In this document: piece after piece, positions 1 to 11,293 of the stretch
Numbering within the stretch: the first letter of the stretch is position 1
How the letters are laid out: each line of letters starts with the position of its first letter
Origin: Gymnopus androsaceus JB14
Lineage: Eukaryota > Basidiomycota > Agaricomycetes > Agaricales > Omphalotaceae
Direction of reading: 5' to 3'
Assembly (NCBI GenBank): GCA_009733575.1
Contig: ML769615.1
Coordinates: 49,656-113,655, forward strand
DNA: 64,000 bases
Notes under the pieces: model-generated
What the model was told of the DNA's origin: nothing
The model's input: the letters and a program-made list of their open reading frames with translations, nothing else
Database searches by the model: none
Translations under genes and position numbers: made by a program

Positions 1-376
1 TCAACCAAAAGTTCACGGTATGTGACATGTGACCTCTACTGTTCAGAAAATTTAGTGTTTACAAAGTGCAGTGACCTGTGACCGATTTGTGAACTGTTCA
101 CTGGCACTGAATCCACCTGTCTTTTTGGTTCATGATATGGTGGATATATTGTTCTGAAGCCAGAAATGGTTTCTTTGTAAGCAAATCAAGGCTAATTTGA
201 GTGTTTTTAAGGATTTTTTTTTTTTTTCCATTTTGGAGGAATATTTTTTGAAAAATATTTTTGTTTCAGTTGTCACGGTGTTCACAGCCCGACATGACCA
301 GTGACACCCTCCCGTGAACTGTTTGTTTTGAGCCAAAGTGATGCGTGACTGAACTTTTGGTCAAAACAGTACAGTA
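1..376. repeat. Foldback element (ACTGT..TTTTGA..AGTTCA termini), left end cut by window
   Basis: The first bases (caaccaaaagttca) are the inverse of 346-376 (tgaacttttggtcaaaac, then agta). Both arms are filled with variations of the word GTGACC/GGTCAC. The central 180-280 stretch is T-rich and has no convincing gene. The termini resemble those of 6482-6629 and the single end at 7587, so the three are probably related. The left end may lie outside the window. Confidence 0.5.
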
Positions 377-608
377 TATAACAAAGTATAAATTTTTGTG
401 ACACAAGTTGTATTTAGTGTACTGTACTTGAAATACTTTGCCTAAGAGAATATAACTGCGAACTAGGATAGGAATAAAAGAGAAAAGGGCATGTGCAATT
501 GATGTGCAATGGATATAAAGACTGTGGGAATATTTTTGGATCAAGCCAACAAAAGGCTGAGATGAAGGAAAATTGAGTTAAAGAATTGAGCAAACTTAAA
601 ATTAGATT
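377..608. other. No feature recognised
   Basis: AT-rich sequence with only short reading frames. I see no gene, repeat or regulatory signal I can support. Confidence 0.4.
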
Positions 609-808
609 TTATTTGCATAAAACTAGACTCAAAGTGGCATTTAAAGCTGCATAAACACCCTTACACTGTATGCTGAAAAGCCCCAGCTCACGGCTTTCAA
701 AAACTGAGGCCAGGCCAAAAGCCATCCCAGGCCAAAGGTCACGGCTTGGCTTTTCACGGCTTGGCTTAGCCGGCCTAGGGCTTTCAGGCCGAGCCGGCAC
801 ATCACTAC
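609..808. repeat. Right half of a TAGTGATGTGCCGGC-type foldback element
   Basis: The right end at about 793-807 (gccggcacatcacta) matches the right terminus of the complete element at 44334-44951. The arm is built from the repeated words GGCTTGGC / GCCAGGCC (about 690-800). The matching left terminus is not visible upstream, so the copy is truncated or its left arm has diverged. The word differs from that of the 44-kb copy (GGGCTCAG / CCGGGGC), although the terminus is the same. Confidence 0.5.
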
Positions 809-1361
809 AGGCTGTTCTGGATCCGGACTTGTGTCCACCATCATTTCCCATCATTTCCCATCATTATTTCCCATTGCAGACTGTCAATAGAAATCAATGC
901 ATCCACCTGTGGCAGCTCTGAAAGAGGGCTCATCATCAACAAACACGGGAAGTATGTGTGATACAAAGGCATCATGCTGGAGCATGTACCCCATGTGTGA
1001 ATCATGGCACCCAAACTCTCATTGAAGGTCCATGGATTAACCATGGAGCCTCCAGGGTATGGAGGGTGCATAACTGAGTTTGGCACTTGTCCAAACATCA
1101 GCATTTGTGAGTAAGATGGCATGGATGAACCAGCCATCACCACTGGATTGTATCTAGTTGCAAAGTTGGGGTTCAAGCCAGCTGAAGGCAGGATTGAACC
1201 AAACACAAAACTTGAAGGATTGGATTGGGATTGTGGCGTCAAGCCACTGTAAGAGAATTCAATGTTGGACTGGGTCCACTGTTGGGAGTATTGCCAATCA
1301 AGGCATTTTGAGGCCCAGTCAAGGACTGGTCCAATGTAGGAGGAGCAGTAGGCATTTGGTG

Positions 1362-2292
1362 CATCAGCAAAAATGCTCTGGGCCTGCGGTAGCCTAAGTA
1401 GCCTGGGTGACCTGAGGTTACCCTATAGATCAACCTCAGGTAGCCTGGGTAGCCTGGGCAGCCTGGGTGACCAGGGCAACAAAGGCTACCCTCTAGGGTT
1501 CCCTGAAGCCACCCCATAGGGCTAACATGGATGAACCTGAGGAAGCCTGAGCAGCCTGAGGCAACATGAGATAGTCTGAAACTTGGTTTAATTTTATACA
1601 ACCTAAAGAGCCTAAATAACTTCGGGTTTTAAGCTATTAAATATATAGATGTTCTGTAATCACAAGCAGTGCTTGATAAAACATCTATAGATCAAAGTTG
1701 TAAGTAATTGCACAAAATAAGCGCCAAACTGCGTGGGCACCTGTGAACTGCGTACAATCAAAAACCTGTTTATGGGGTCAAATCATATTCACCAAGAATA
1801 TACCAGTTTACCTCCTAAGCTTGCTACACTTAAACATGAGTCTGAATAACTTAAGTGAGCTGTTCCGAGATGTAAGTTAAAGTCAATGAGATATTAAGAA
1901 GCTTCTTCTAATGAGAATACATTAAGTGAGTACAATAAGAACAATAAAATAGTATAAGTTGAGCCACATTGAGTGATAAGACTAAGTATAAGGACAGGTG
2001 AATTGTGAGATATCCAAGATGTTTTTTAGATACCACTACTTATGATAGGCACTCTCAGGCTACCACAGGTTACCTCAGGATGCTCAGGCTGTCTCAGGTT
2101 CACTCAGGTTACCTCAGGCTACCTCAGGTTGACATAGGTTGCCTATAACCACCTGAAAAGACCAAGGAAAAGGGGATAAACCTGGATGACCTGGGCAACC
2201 TAGGTGACCTAGGGGATCTAGGTTCCCTAGGTAGCCTAGGCACCCAAAGGAAAGCCTTTGGTAACCCAGGGCCCAGACCATTTTTGCTGATG
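1362..2292. mobile_element. CATCAGCAAAA foldback element, 931 bp, word AGCCTGGGT/ACCTCAGG
   Basis: Left end catcagcaaaaatg..tctgggcc and right end gggcccaga-ccatttttgctgatg are inverse copies. Both arms (1385-1570 and 2050-2250) are degenerate tandem arrays of one roughly 10-bp word (AGCCTGGGTG; inverse form CACCCAGGCT, variants with CTCAGG), in opposite orientations. The AT-rich middle (about 1600-2040) has no gene. It interrupts the decayed coding sequence at 841-3064. Confidence 0.65.
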
Positions 2293-2624
2293 CTGGTCTG
2301 CATTTGTCAATGTTGATGTCCAACTTGGAATTTCAATTGAAATCCCAATGCGCCAACATTTGATTTGTAGCAGTGCCTCCATCCCGGATATCCACTTGCA
2401 TGTTGAATCAACAATTCCAAAGAATTGTTGCATAGTAGTTTCTACCAGTTGGTGACTCCATGCAGCTCTAGATACTTATCTAGAGTAGTTGTCGAATCCC
2501 CATTGGGATTCTCGAGACCTTTGACAGTGCTCCATTCCATATGGAACATGAAATTGTGTCTATCCCAGTAATGGCCCACAATTTCTTGAACTTGCCATTT
2601 AACATTGGATTCATCTAAGCTTTT

Positions 2625-2753
2625 CATCAGAAAAACCTGGGTGTTTGCCATAGCAAGGTCCCCTTCTGTGCAGCTCTGTACAGCTCTGTACAGAACTGTG
2701 CAGAGCTGCACAGAGGGGGACCTTGCTATGAGATCACCCAGGTTTTGCTGATG
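2625..2753. mobile_element. CATCAGCAAAA foldback element, 129 bp, word CTCTGTACAG
   Basis: Termini catcag(a)aaaacctgggtg and cacccaggttttgctgatg. Inside them catagcaaggtcccc faces ggggaccttgctatg. The core repeats CAGCTCTGTA/CAGAGCTG. Flanking TT on both sides may be a target duplication. Confidence 0.7.
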
Positions 2754-3309
2754 TTGCCTGGCTCTTCCACCAATGCCCTTGACATCAGGTAGAAGCTCTT
2801 GAGGGCCTTGGTGTCCTTGAGGCATTCAACTGTTTTCACCATCTTGCTAAGTGTAGCAAGATCAAGAGCGGCACCTTGTTCTATCATCTCTGAGATGATA
2901 TGTGCAGGCAACTCATTGAGGAATTTCTTCCTCAGGGTATAGGAGTTTGGTGGCTATGTCATTCTTGACCCCACCACTGCAGTTTGGCTTTATATGCCCT
3001 TACACCCTTTTTGGGGTCATAGGTAGTTGTCTTGAATTTCTCAGCTGCCACTACATGCATCATTGTAGTTAGCACAAATCAGGCAAATAGCCCAAGAATG
3101 AATTTCTTGAAAGTCTATTCTAGTTGGGAATGATGAAGTCCTGTAATTTCGTTGTACCGTCTTGGATATACTTGAAATATAGTCATACTTCTTGCCCAAT
3201 TTGGTAATGGTGCTAAGCAAGAAAAGCGCCCATAAGTGCCCAGTGGGCGCTCTGATAACTAAAATCCGCCTGGAATAAGGTAATATGTAGTTGGTTTTGA
3301 TTTTACCTG

Positions 3310-3458
3310 CATCAGCAAAACCTCTATTTTCGCTGGAGAAGACCCATTCATTTGGGACATCTCTGGAGCAAGGTCCCCTATTCCAGAGACCTCTGGAGAA
3401 AATTGACAGTTTTTTTGACAGCTGTCAAGCTCCAGCAAAAATACAGGTTTTGCTGATG
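3310..3458. mobile_element. CATCAGCAAAA foldback element, 149 bp, word CTGGAG
   Basis: Termini catcagcaaaacct and aggttttgctgatg. Next inwards, cgctggag faces ctccagc. The core holds ctggagcaaggtcccc and gacagctgtc, words that recur in the element at 45522-45779. Confidence 0.65.
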
Positions 3459-3957
3459 ACTGGGGAATTTCCCTTATTAACTTATATAAAAGCCATATTG
3501 TACCCTCTCGAGGCTTTTGTATAAGTCTCTAGTGAGGTGACTTACAGGTGATTCCTTTTGCTTTCAAATATATATATATATATTGCAAAATGGGGAGGAA
3601 TGGGAGTGGGATGCAAGTGAAGCGGAAGCATGCTGGGCTGTTACTGCGGGCGGTGCATGATGAGATATTCGGAAGAGGATATGTTAAATTCTTAGGATTT
3701 GTGGAAAAATATCTTCGGATTGATGACTTCGGATTGACGACTTTGGTGAAATCTCGAGAGCACGGGCGCTCCTGTATCTTCGGAATCTCTTATTGTATAT
3801 CGCTTGACTCTTAAGATCCACAATCACTAAGAATATCTTAGGTTTCCGTGCAGCCGTGTATATTTACCGAGGTACTGGAATATCAATGTAGAGTGCTCCG
3901 AGGAACGGGAGAAGGAAAATGATGATGGATTACTAAATTTCGGAAACTTAACAAAAC
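3459..3957. other. No gene supported
   Basis: Contains a short TA dinucleotide run at about 3570-3585 and one 88-codon open frame (3548-3814, plus) without recognisable motifs. I see no convincing gene. Confidence 0.4.
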
Positions 3958-4041
3958 GCTTATAAGCCCCATAATCGCATAATCTGACCTCCCTATCAGC
4001 ACTGGTTATAAACGGGCTTCTGATTATGGGGCTTATAAGCG
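3958..4041. repeat. Short foldback, 84 bp
   Basis: CGCTTATAAGCCCCATAATC at 3958-3977 is repeated in inverse at 4022-4041, with a 44-bp loop. No coding content. Confidence 0.7.
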
Positions 4042-4078
4042 GTTCTAGCCGGTTATAAATCTCCGATAACTATGCCAC

Positions 4079-4545
4079 AACTAACGGGAAGATCTAGAGG
4101 TCTTTGTTCACATTCCTAAATCTCGATTGCGAGTTTAGGGTTGTCCTTTTTTTTCTTTCTTTTTTTCACGCTAGTGTGATGCATACCCGTTGATAGGTCC
4201 TATCTGTTCAAAGGGGTCCAGGGAGCCCCGATTGATTGTTTCATGATAGAACCAAGCATCCAGTAGTCCAATGGCAAAAACACGCTCCCAGTCACCAAAA
4301 AAGAGGTTTATTCTACATTCCCAAATTTTTGCCAAGATATCACTCACTGAGCTCAGTAAGTCAATGAGCGGGAGAAGAACAAGTTGAGAACAGTGGATGA
4401 AGGCAGATGCCCAACAAAAGTAACTCCACATGTTCTATCGAGTCATGGAATCTTGAAGGGGACAGGGACATGGTCGATGATTCGGAGGGAAATAGTTTCG
4501 GCGTTATTCCTTCCGATTTGTATCAAGAAGCACCGGTCGGTCAGC
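4079..4545. repeat. Left arm of a 12.8-kb-wide inverted repeat (partner 16498-16935)
   Basis: This segment is the diverged inverse of 16498-16935. Shared blocks include tctcgattgcgagtttaggg, the stretch around ctcattgact, and gtgcttctYgatacaaa. Both copies contain the remains of one reading frame (LLPLIDSLSD and NLFWW on the 16-kb copy; LLPLIDLLSS and INLFFGDW here), broken differently in each. The parent gene is not recognised. Confidence 0.6.
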
Positions 4546-5119
4546 TACTGCGCTGCTACTTATCTTTCTGGAAAGACATTCAATTAAAGAAAGGAGAAGT
4601 TTGGCTACCTGCATTAGCACAATACTGAAGGGTGCATTGTTAATTTGTTCCTTGATAGGTTGTGATGACACTCCTATATTTCCCTTTGACTTTCGTGTAT
4701 GAGTGTCTCACTTGTCACTTGCCCATTTTAAGTTCCAGAGGATTCTAAAATTGAATTTCATTCTCTCATTGCTCCATGAAGCGATACACCTAGTACTAAA
4801 GTCTGAACCCAAGTACGCTAATTAGGGGTCATGATCGTAAGCGAACAGGAACAAGACTTCTTTCTTTTCTGTATAGAGGTCTGGTTAGTGGAATATACTC
4901 CAAGACACTTCCGCATATCTCACTCAGCGTAGGTTCTCCTGTGTCTGCCACTGTGTATCAAAGTAAGCATGACAGGTAATGCGTAGTAAAACAGACACCC
5001 CACCTATGGGTAAAGCCCCTACATTCAATGCGCAGAATGTCGCAGCAATGAGAAGGCAAGTGAAGTACTTGGAAAGTTTGCTCATAATCTTTGGTTTCAA
5101 GAGGGTTTGGATTGCTTGG

Positions 5120-5330
5120 TTCTCCCCTAAGCCGCCCTCCCTTTTATGGCTGGCCGTTAGTACGCACTTCACATGGTCACCGGTGAATATTGATGGTCAT
5201 GATTCATCGGGACATCCCTAACATGATAATCACTGAGTGTGGGCTTCCATTTTTGATGGTCATATTTGACAGCACCCGAAATCGAGGTTCGGTTCGCTCG
5301 GAACATATCGGCCCACAATCCCTCCGAGTG
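5120..5330. repeat. Second left arm segment (partner 13230-13490, inverted)
   Basis: The blocks gatggtcat, caccggtgaatattgatgg, gggcttccatttttgatgg and tgacagcacccgaaatcgag reappear in inverse orientation at 13230-13490. Together with 4079-4545 this suggests one older inverted duplication later loosened by insertions. Confidence 0.6.
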
Positions 5331-5421
5331 TCTGTTGTGTTCTGTTTAATATAGAGGATCAAGTGTTGTCATTTAAAACCTGAGCATATGAACAACATGG
5401 ACCATAGGCATTCTGTCTAAT

Positions 5422-6416
5422 ATGCATAATCGATATACCGCGCTGTCTTCTGGAGACGATTTGATTCCACACAAAGAGGACATCAACACAAGACCTCCAA
5501 TGAGCCTTGCGATGGTAATTCGCTATGTCCTTCCAACATCGCTACTTATCTCTGTGGCGTTTAATCTTGCGGCTCTCTCAGGATTTTGGTCATTGAAGAG
5601 CACTTCTTTTCCTACGGAGCTTTCATTATATTGTAAGTTACCATTATCTGTCCATTAAACGTGGGTCTTACCTGGTGTACAAATCAGCGCCTGCAAATGA
5701 GGCAGTCTCATACAAAATCGTCAAATTTCATCGTGGATACGGAAATGACACGCCAACCTATGAAATGGCCCCATCCCCCGAAGTAGATGCCGCTTGGGCG
5801 AATTTGACATCGACAGCCAGTAAGTAGGATTTTTTTGTGAAATTCCAAGAACTCACCACAATGACTTTTTCTGTACAGAGATAGCATCAAGCATCTCTCG
5901 GGAGCAAGCTAAAATGATGCCTAATAGGACATACCCTATACTGGGCCATGATGGCCAATATATGATCGTTCTCCACATGTAAGCCTTTTTATGTGGACTT
6001 TGCACTTGATAATGACTGAAAGGCCCGAACAAATCTCAGGTACCATCTGTTGCACTGTCTTGTAAGTCTGCCTTTCATCACCTGGTGTCTTGAACCTTAT
6101 TGAATGATTACAGGATCTTCTACGAAAGCTAGTACATCCACTTGATTATCCTACCTTTGCTGAAGACAGCAATGTGACAATGTCCCATGCTCGACATTGC
6201 ATCGGCTCACTACGGCAATCTATAATGTGTACTGCTGATACGACTCCTGTGGTCTTTCAATGGTCTGACAGAGCTGGTGGGGCGCTGTCGCGGACGGACG
6301 TGAATCATGTTTGTCGAGATTTTGATAGGATTGTAGAATGGGGAGAGCGTCATCGGTTTGATGGGATAGAGAACATTGACATGACAGTCTTTATTCCTGA
6401 TGATCTTGACAACTAG
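5422..6416 (+). CDS. UstYa/DUF3328-family oxidase-like protein
   Basis: Five exons read cleanly: 5422-5632, 5688-5819, 5879-5978, 6040-6061 and 6114-6416, all GT-AG, giving about 255 residues. The N-terminal part is cytosolic-looking, followed by one hydrophobic segment at about residues 32-58 (YVLPTSLLISVAFNLAAL), as in type II membrane members of this family. The C-terminal half carries both diagnostic HxxHC motifs: HLLHC just before the fourth intron and HARHC about 35 residues later. UstYa-family proteins perform oxidative tailoring, such as macrocyclisation, in fungal ribosomal-peptide and cyclochlorotine-type pathways; the motifs are seen, the role here is inferred. No precursor peptide gene with Kex2-type repeats was found nearby. 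The gene lies between the inverted arms at 4.1-5.3 kb and 13.2-16.9 kb. No defect is visible. The exon/intron model is mine and untested. Confidence 0.82.
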
Positions 6417-6481
6417 AAAGGAGACCATTTAATTTACTATTGTGTTTGTGTGCTCAAACAACAGACTTACACTTGGTGTAA

Positions 6482-6629
6482 TGTACCATTTCGATCGAGA
6501 GTTCATCGATTCTGAATTTTTTGACCAAAATAAATACAAAATAAATCCAGACAATTGAGAAAAAATTAAAACCACACTCCGATTTTTTTGAGGATGATGG
6601 ATGACTGAACTCTCGATCAAAATGGTACA
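6482..6629. mobile_element. Foldback element, TGTACCATTTTGATCGAGAGTTCA termini, 148 bp
   Basis: Left tgtaccatttcgatcgagag is the inverse of right ctctcgatcaaaatggtaca, with an AT-rich middle. A single end of the same type occurs at 7587-7626, and a diverged relative at 1-376. It sits about 65 bp after the UstYa-like stop codon and could affect its transcript end. Confidence 0.7.
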
Positions 6630-8100
6630 GTAGTCTCGATGCAGTTGCATAGGATTTAGTACTTCAAGTTTATTCGGCCTCAATTAGTTCCCTGAGAAGT
6701 TAGGTAGTAGATTGATACTTCCTAATCAGGATGATGCAGCATCAGCACTCAGTTGCGGATATTGGGGAATCCAGATCACATCCTCTATTTTTCTCGCCAT
6801 CCTTCTAACATCCAATTTTTCACTGACATGGAACATGAGAAAAAATAAATATATTCATTTTGAATGCTCAACATTTGCGGAACGTACCGTAGCAGAGCTA
6901 TTCAGTCGCTTCATAGACTCATATCTTTGGTTTAATTTCTCCTTTACTATACATTGCCCCTCGGTCTCCAAATTTAAGCCCAAATTTCACATTCTAGTTT
7001 CCTTCCAAAAACAGGCTACATTATATTTCTTGTTCTCACCATTACATTCCGAAAGTTGAAGAGGAATTGAAGGTAAAAATTGCGTCCGGGCCTCCAGCGT
7101 GTCGCCAGAACCTTGCCACCTCTGCGAAAAGCTTAGTCAACTTCTTATCAGGATTGCCTCAAGAGCTACCCCGACGTCACTGGATCCTGAACTAAATTAA
7201 ATTCCAGATGAATAAGCTTTTGCCATGGTCTTTTGCTTAGATTACATCACTTTTTGTACCTGTATTTGGGCATCTAATAATAATTCCCTCTTGACCTCAT
7301 ACCATGATCATAGTGAGAGGATAATCTCAATCAGTTGTTTTTAGAATGTCATCTACAGTGTAGTAATTCTCTAGAATACTTTCAAAGTATTCTATGTGAA
7401 ATGCTGTAGATGTTGATGGACCAAGGGGTGTGCAGGAATTTAAGTGCCCATATAGGGTTGGGAGGGGAGGGCGGGGTCAAGAGGCCTTAAGACTAAAATT
7501 TCTGAACTTAATTTATTGTAGCAATATGGCCTGGAATCAACACCTTTACATGTTTTATGCATTTTTGCACATTTGGCAGGCACAGGATACTGTACCATTT
7601 TGATCAAGAGTTCATCGATTCTGAGGATATGGTCAGGGTCCTTTGGGACCTATAAAATCAGTATGTTGCTGCATTGCATCAGCTTCGCGTTCAACTTCTT
7701 CCCCCTACTATGCCCGCATTGAAGCTCATCTTTGTTTACAATTACTGTAAGTCCAATAACAAAGTCTTATGTGCCATTGTCTGACTCATCTGGTTACTTC
7801 ATTAGTCTTTATGTTGGCTGGTGGCTGGGATGTGGAAGTAACTTAAACAAGTAGTTTTATGATGAATCAATGATATACTAGTAGCAGTACCAGTATAATA
7901 CCCTCCTGTACCATTATTTATAAATACAATGATTTCCTTGTCTTGCACGCTTGCTTGCACTCGGCATCTTGAAGTCATCAAATAATATTGAATAGGACCC
8001 TGAATTCTTCAGTTTCGTATAGAATGCCATCATTTATATGAAACCGGAGCATTCCAAAGCAATCCACAGAAGTCCACAGCAACCCACATTTCTGTACAGA
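6630..8100. other. Mostly featureless; one repeat end at 7587-7626
   Basis: No convincing gene. An open frame of 115 codons (6712-7059, plus) has no family resemblance. At 7587-7626 there is one isolated terminus actgtaccattttgatcaag followed by ttcatcgattctg, the same as the left end of the 6482 element. Confidence 0.4.
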
Positions 8101-8187
8101 GGGGTACCTTGCTGTGCATTTTGTGAGTGCTGTGGGTTCTGTACAGAGCTGTACAGCTCTGTACAGAACACCCAGATTTTGCTGATG
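8101..8187. repeat. Partial CATCAGCAAAA foldback element
   Basis: The right terminus acccagattttgctgatg ends at 8187. The arm repeats CTGTACAGAGCTGTACAGCT, the same word as in 2625-2753, and contains ggggtaccttgctgtg, the inverse of the GCAAGGTACCCC motif seen in sister elements. No left terminus was found, so the copy is truncated or degraded. Confidence 0.5.
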
Positions 8188-9290
8188 TAACTCAAAGGCA
8201 ATGGACAAAAGTATCAGTGAGTATTTTAAAATTTTATCCAGAGGTTTCTATTCATTCCTGTATAATTTCTTCTTTGTGTCATTTGCTCACTGGTAGCTGT
8301 ATATGTATCTATGTTTCATGCCCTACAGCTGCTTTTACTCACTGATGTTTGTTTGCTAAATCTTTGTGTTTGGTCTCCGAGTTTTATTGTTGCTTCATCC
8401 TGTACCTGTGCATTCTCATTTTTATTTAGTTAGGCATTTACTGACCATTGTTCATCTCTTTTAGTACAATGCAAGACAAACTACTCTTTGCTACTATTCT
8501 CTGTCTTAATATATATCCCTTGGTAAACAGCCGCTATTCCCTTTCAATGATGTCACTGCCATGTCAGAATCATTGATTGTAGCCTTGCCCCAATTATAGT
8601 ACTTACTGCTAGTAACATGAATGTGTAGTAATAGTATTGCTCAATTCAATATGTGTATGCTGGGGAAAAACAGGTGATAAATGATAAAATTGTGGCCCAT
8701 GCTGATGTTGCAATGATATAGGATGTATAAAGTAGTATAAAGATGGTATGGAGGAATGCACCAAGGGGCGGCCATGTGTCACATGCGGAGGTATTTTTTT
8801 TGTTTTTGAATCAATTTATTGCATGCAAAGGACTACCTTATGATGCGCATAGGTCTATCTAATAGTAGTTTCCTTATCAGTACATAGTTTATTAGCATAG
8901 AGATTAGGTGTTCCAGTGATAGCTCATAGGAGCAGGGAAAGAATGGCGGCCCTTGTGGGAGTATAAAACTTGATGCACACAAGAGCTGATGGTATAGTCT
9001 TACCCATCATGCTCATGTAGAGTAGAAGGAAAGAAGTAATCACAGTACCCTTCAAGCCAGAACACTCTTTCCCTTCCCACACTACTCCCAGTCCCCATGT
9101 CTCCCTTCCTCCCTTCCTTCCCTGAGTTCTTTGTATAACCACTGAACCACATGACAGGCACACACTGCCTCAGTGCAGTGATGTAACCCTTGGCTATAAC
9201 ATTGGCCCATTTTTTTGGGTGCCCAATCTGAGTCTCATAGGGGGTGCAAGTGTTCCCTAACTCTTGGCCTGAGCTTCTGATGAGCCTACA
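8188..9290. other. No feature recognised
   Basis: AT-rich non-coding sequence with a short polyT-like run near 8795. No gene, repeat pair or RNA signal I can support. Confidence 0.35.
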
Positions 9291-10290
9291 GTGAATATGC
9301 TGGACAGTTGTGAATGGCCTCCTAACATGTCTGCCATGGTCCAGAGCCCCAAGAGAGAGAATGGGTGGTGAGTGTCAGGCCTTGGCTCATTTCCAGACAC
9401 TCCCTGCACCCATTATCCACCCGCTGATGTTTCCCACACTTGGGGAGCATCCGCGGATACTTCCTGCACTCATTACCTAAATTTTGGGCGCTTCCCATGC
9501 TTATTTACCATTTATCCTGCCTCCTGGGTGCCTCCCGCACTTGATAACTATCCATCAGACCCTCCCAACGAGTTACACAGCCTCCCTACAGTATATAAGT
9601 AGACACCCCAAGTCCATGTACCCTAGTCTGTTATTACCACTGTTACCGTTGTTTTCTGGTTTCCAAATCTATTCTGTTTGCTGTCTATCTGTTTTGTCTG
9701 TTCTGACCAGCTGTGCCTTCAGAGCTCTGTTCAAAGGCCCACTGTCATCTGCATTGACTGCGAGGCTCCATCCATAGATCCCAAATCTATGTCTGGAGCT
9801 CACTGTCTTCTATCTCTGTTTACAACTTTACAACCAAAGCTCCTTGGGAGCTTCCTATTTGGGTTTTGCTACCTCTAGAACCTCTGGAACCATCCGCTTT
9901 CACCCTATTCCATCTGCTCCCACACTATCTCCGTCCGCTTCCACCCTATTCCCATCCACATTTGCTGTATTCCACCCGCATTATCCATATTTGGACATAT
10001 TACACCCTTTTGGACCACCCCTTCATCCATATTCCATCTGCTTCCACTCACTTCTGGTCATCAGACCACAATACCACTGATTCCTCCTGATTACATCATT
10101 GGGGGGCCCATACACTGCTCCTTGCACCCCAAGACTTGTACTGTTCCGTACAACACTCCTACTACTGTCCAAACCCACCTTACAGCACGGTTACCCCGGG
10201 TGGTCATGTTCGGTCTCCACTTACATCTAGGTGTGAGACATTCAGGATAAATTGGTTCAAGATCCATTTTGTGCACCGGGTCTCACAGTG
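9291..10290. other. Pyrimidine-rich stretch, possibly an old LTR or promoter region
   Basis: The plus strand is strikingly C/T-rich, with repeated CATCCGC, CACCC and TTCC words. A TATA-like gtatataagtag lies at 9591-9602, followed by a pyrimidine-rich start region. This resembles a promoter-containing LTR, but I could find neither paired ends nor an adjacent gag or pol. Open frames here (for example 9844-10080) are low-complexity Pro/Ser/His sequences and are not called. Confidence 0.2.
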
Positions 10291-10500
10291 AGAGTCAGGA
10301 TATGAGTAGAGGATGTGGTTCAAAAGGCAAAGGAGTATATGTGGTTGGTGGAATATTGGTCAGTGGTGGGGAAGAATCAGAGGTCCAAGGGTGACCACTG
10401 ATGCCCAAAGGTAATCTGAAACTAGCAAGCAGAATCCACCTGTTTCTACCATTTTGGAGCCTTTCCGAGAGATAGTGATGAGACTAATGAGCTATCCTGC

Positions 10501-10985
10501 TTAATGAAGGTAGCTAGACTTCTGTTCATGGTGCAGGGTGCAGCTATAGCCCATCCCTTGCTTGAACAACAGCCAGCAGCAGCAAAAACTGCCTGCACAA
10601 AGCGTGGGAAAGGGACGAGATGGTGGTGGTGGTACAAGATCAAGGGCCTTCTGCATGAAGAGGTATAAATAATGTATAAACAGTTGATAAAAATATGTAG
10701 TCCATCTTTTCTTATATGGGCCCCGCAATGTATGATGGCATGTAAAGGCTGTGATATTATGGCCTTTAAACAGATCTGAAATTGCTGATGGACTTAAATA
10801 TGACTGCCAGTTCTCACAGGAAATCAGCTGTGTACAATGAGAATGATGAGGAATACAAGCTCTTATACTCTCCAGGCATTTCTTGAGCTTCTCTGTCCGT
10901 TGATGAGTTAGATTTGTGCTAGGTATGAAAACCAACCAAACAACAATCACCCCAATCAGATTCAATCTAAAAGGTCTAATCTAAT
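10501..10985 (-). repeat. Fragment sharing 70 bp with the 43.2-kb repeat
   Basis: Bases 10910-10985 in inverse orientation match 43190-43270: gattggggtgattgttgttt, then ttttcatacctagcacaaat. The surrounding 154-codon minus-strand open frame has no domain I recognise, so I treat it as repeat sequence rather than a gene. Confidence 0.45.
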
Positions 10986-11151
10986 GCAAGGAAGGAGGCT
11001 GTCAAAGGTTCCCTCAACTACTAATTGATTCACAGAGAAAAGCACTGGACAGTGGCACAGGCAGTGCAAATGAACAAGATTTGTATTTGGAGGAAGGTTG
11101 TGAAAAGCCAACTAACACACAACAATGCACTGAACTAATTGAGGGGGAAAG

Positions 11152-11265
11152 CAAACACCAAAGCACGGGTCAAGTACGCCGACTCAAAAAACAACTTTGC
11201 ATATCCACACAAACACCAAGGCATGGGTCAAGTATGCTGACTCAACAAACAACTTTGCGTATCCA
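11152..11265. repeat. Two tandem copies of a 56-58 bp unit
   Basis: caaacaccaa..gggtcaagta..gactcaa..acaactttgc..tatcca occurs twice back to back (11152-11209, 11210-11265) with about six substitutions, several of them C/T or G/A changes. Confidence 0.75.
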
Positions 11266-11293
11266 AGGTGAAACACCCAAGCAGTAAATCTAT

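Larger units (their letters stand above)
841..3064 (-). pseudogene. Decayed coding sequence, gag-like in parts, split by two foldback insertions
   Basis: On the minus strand several reading frames look protein-coding but are broken. They are about 3064-2940 (a stretch with YDPKKGVRAYKAKLQWWG), 2911-2754 (FLNELPAHIISEMIEQG and SKMVKTVECLKD), 2624-2442 (VKWQVQEIVGHYWDRH), 2433-2293, 1361-1239 (Pro/Thr/Asn-rich) and 1242-841 (Ser/Pro/Asn-rich). Two foldback elements (2625-2753 and 1362-2292) lie inside; taking out the second one lets the flanking frames read through (..TNADQ then HQMPTAP..). Further frame breaks occur near 2930 and 1245. The helical stretch around 2900 resembles retrotransposon gag, but no CCHC knuckle or other diagnostic motif is visible, so the family is not settled. 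Confidence 0.3.

Noticed and set aside
9372..10090. Pro/Ser/His-rich open frames as secreted proteins
   Set aside because: Three overlapping phases are all open because the strand is C/T-rich; no signal peptide or splice pattern favours one.
10501..10965. 154-codon minus-strand ORF as a gene
   Set aside because: No domain or intron support, and its start lies in a segment repeated at 43.2 kb, so it is more likely repeat sequence.
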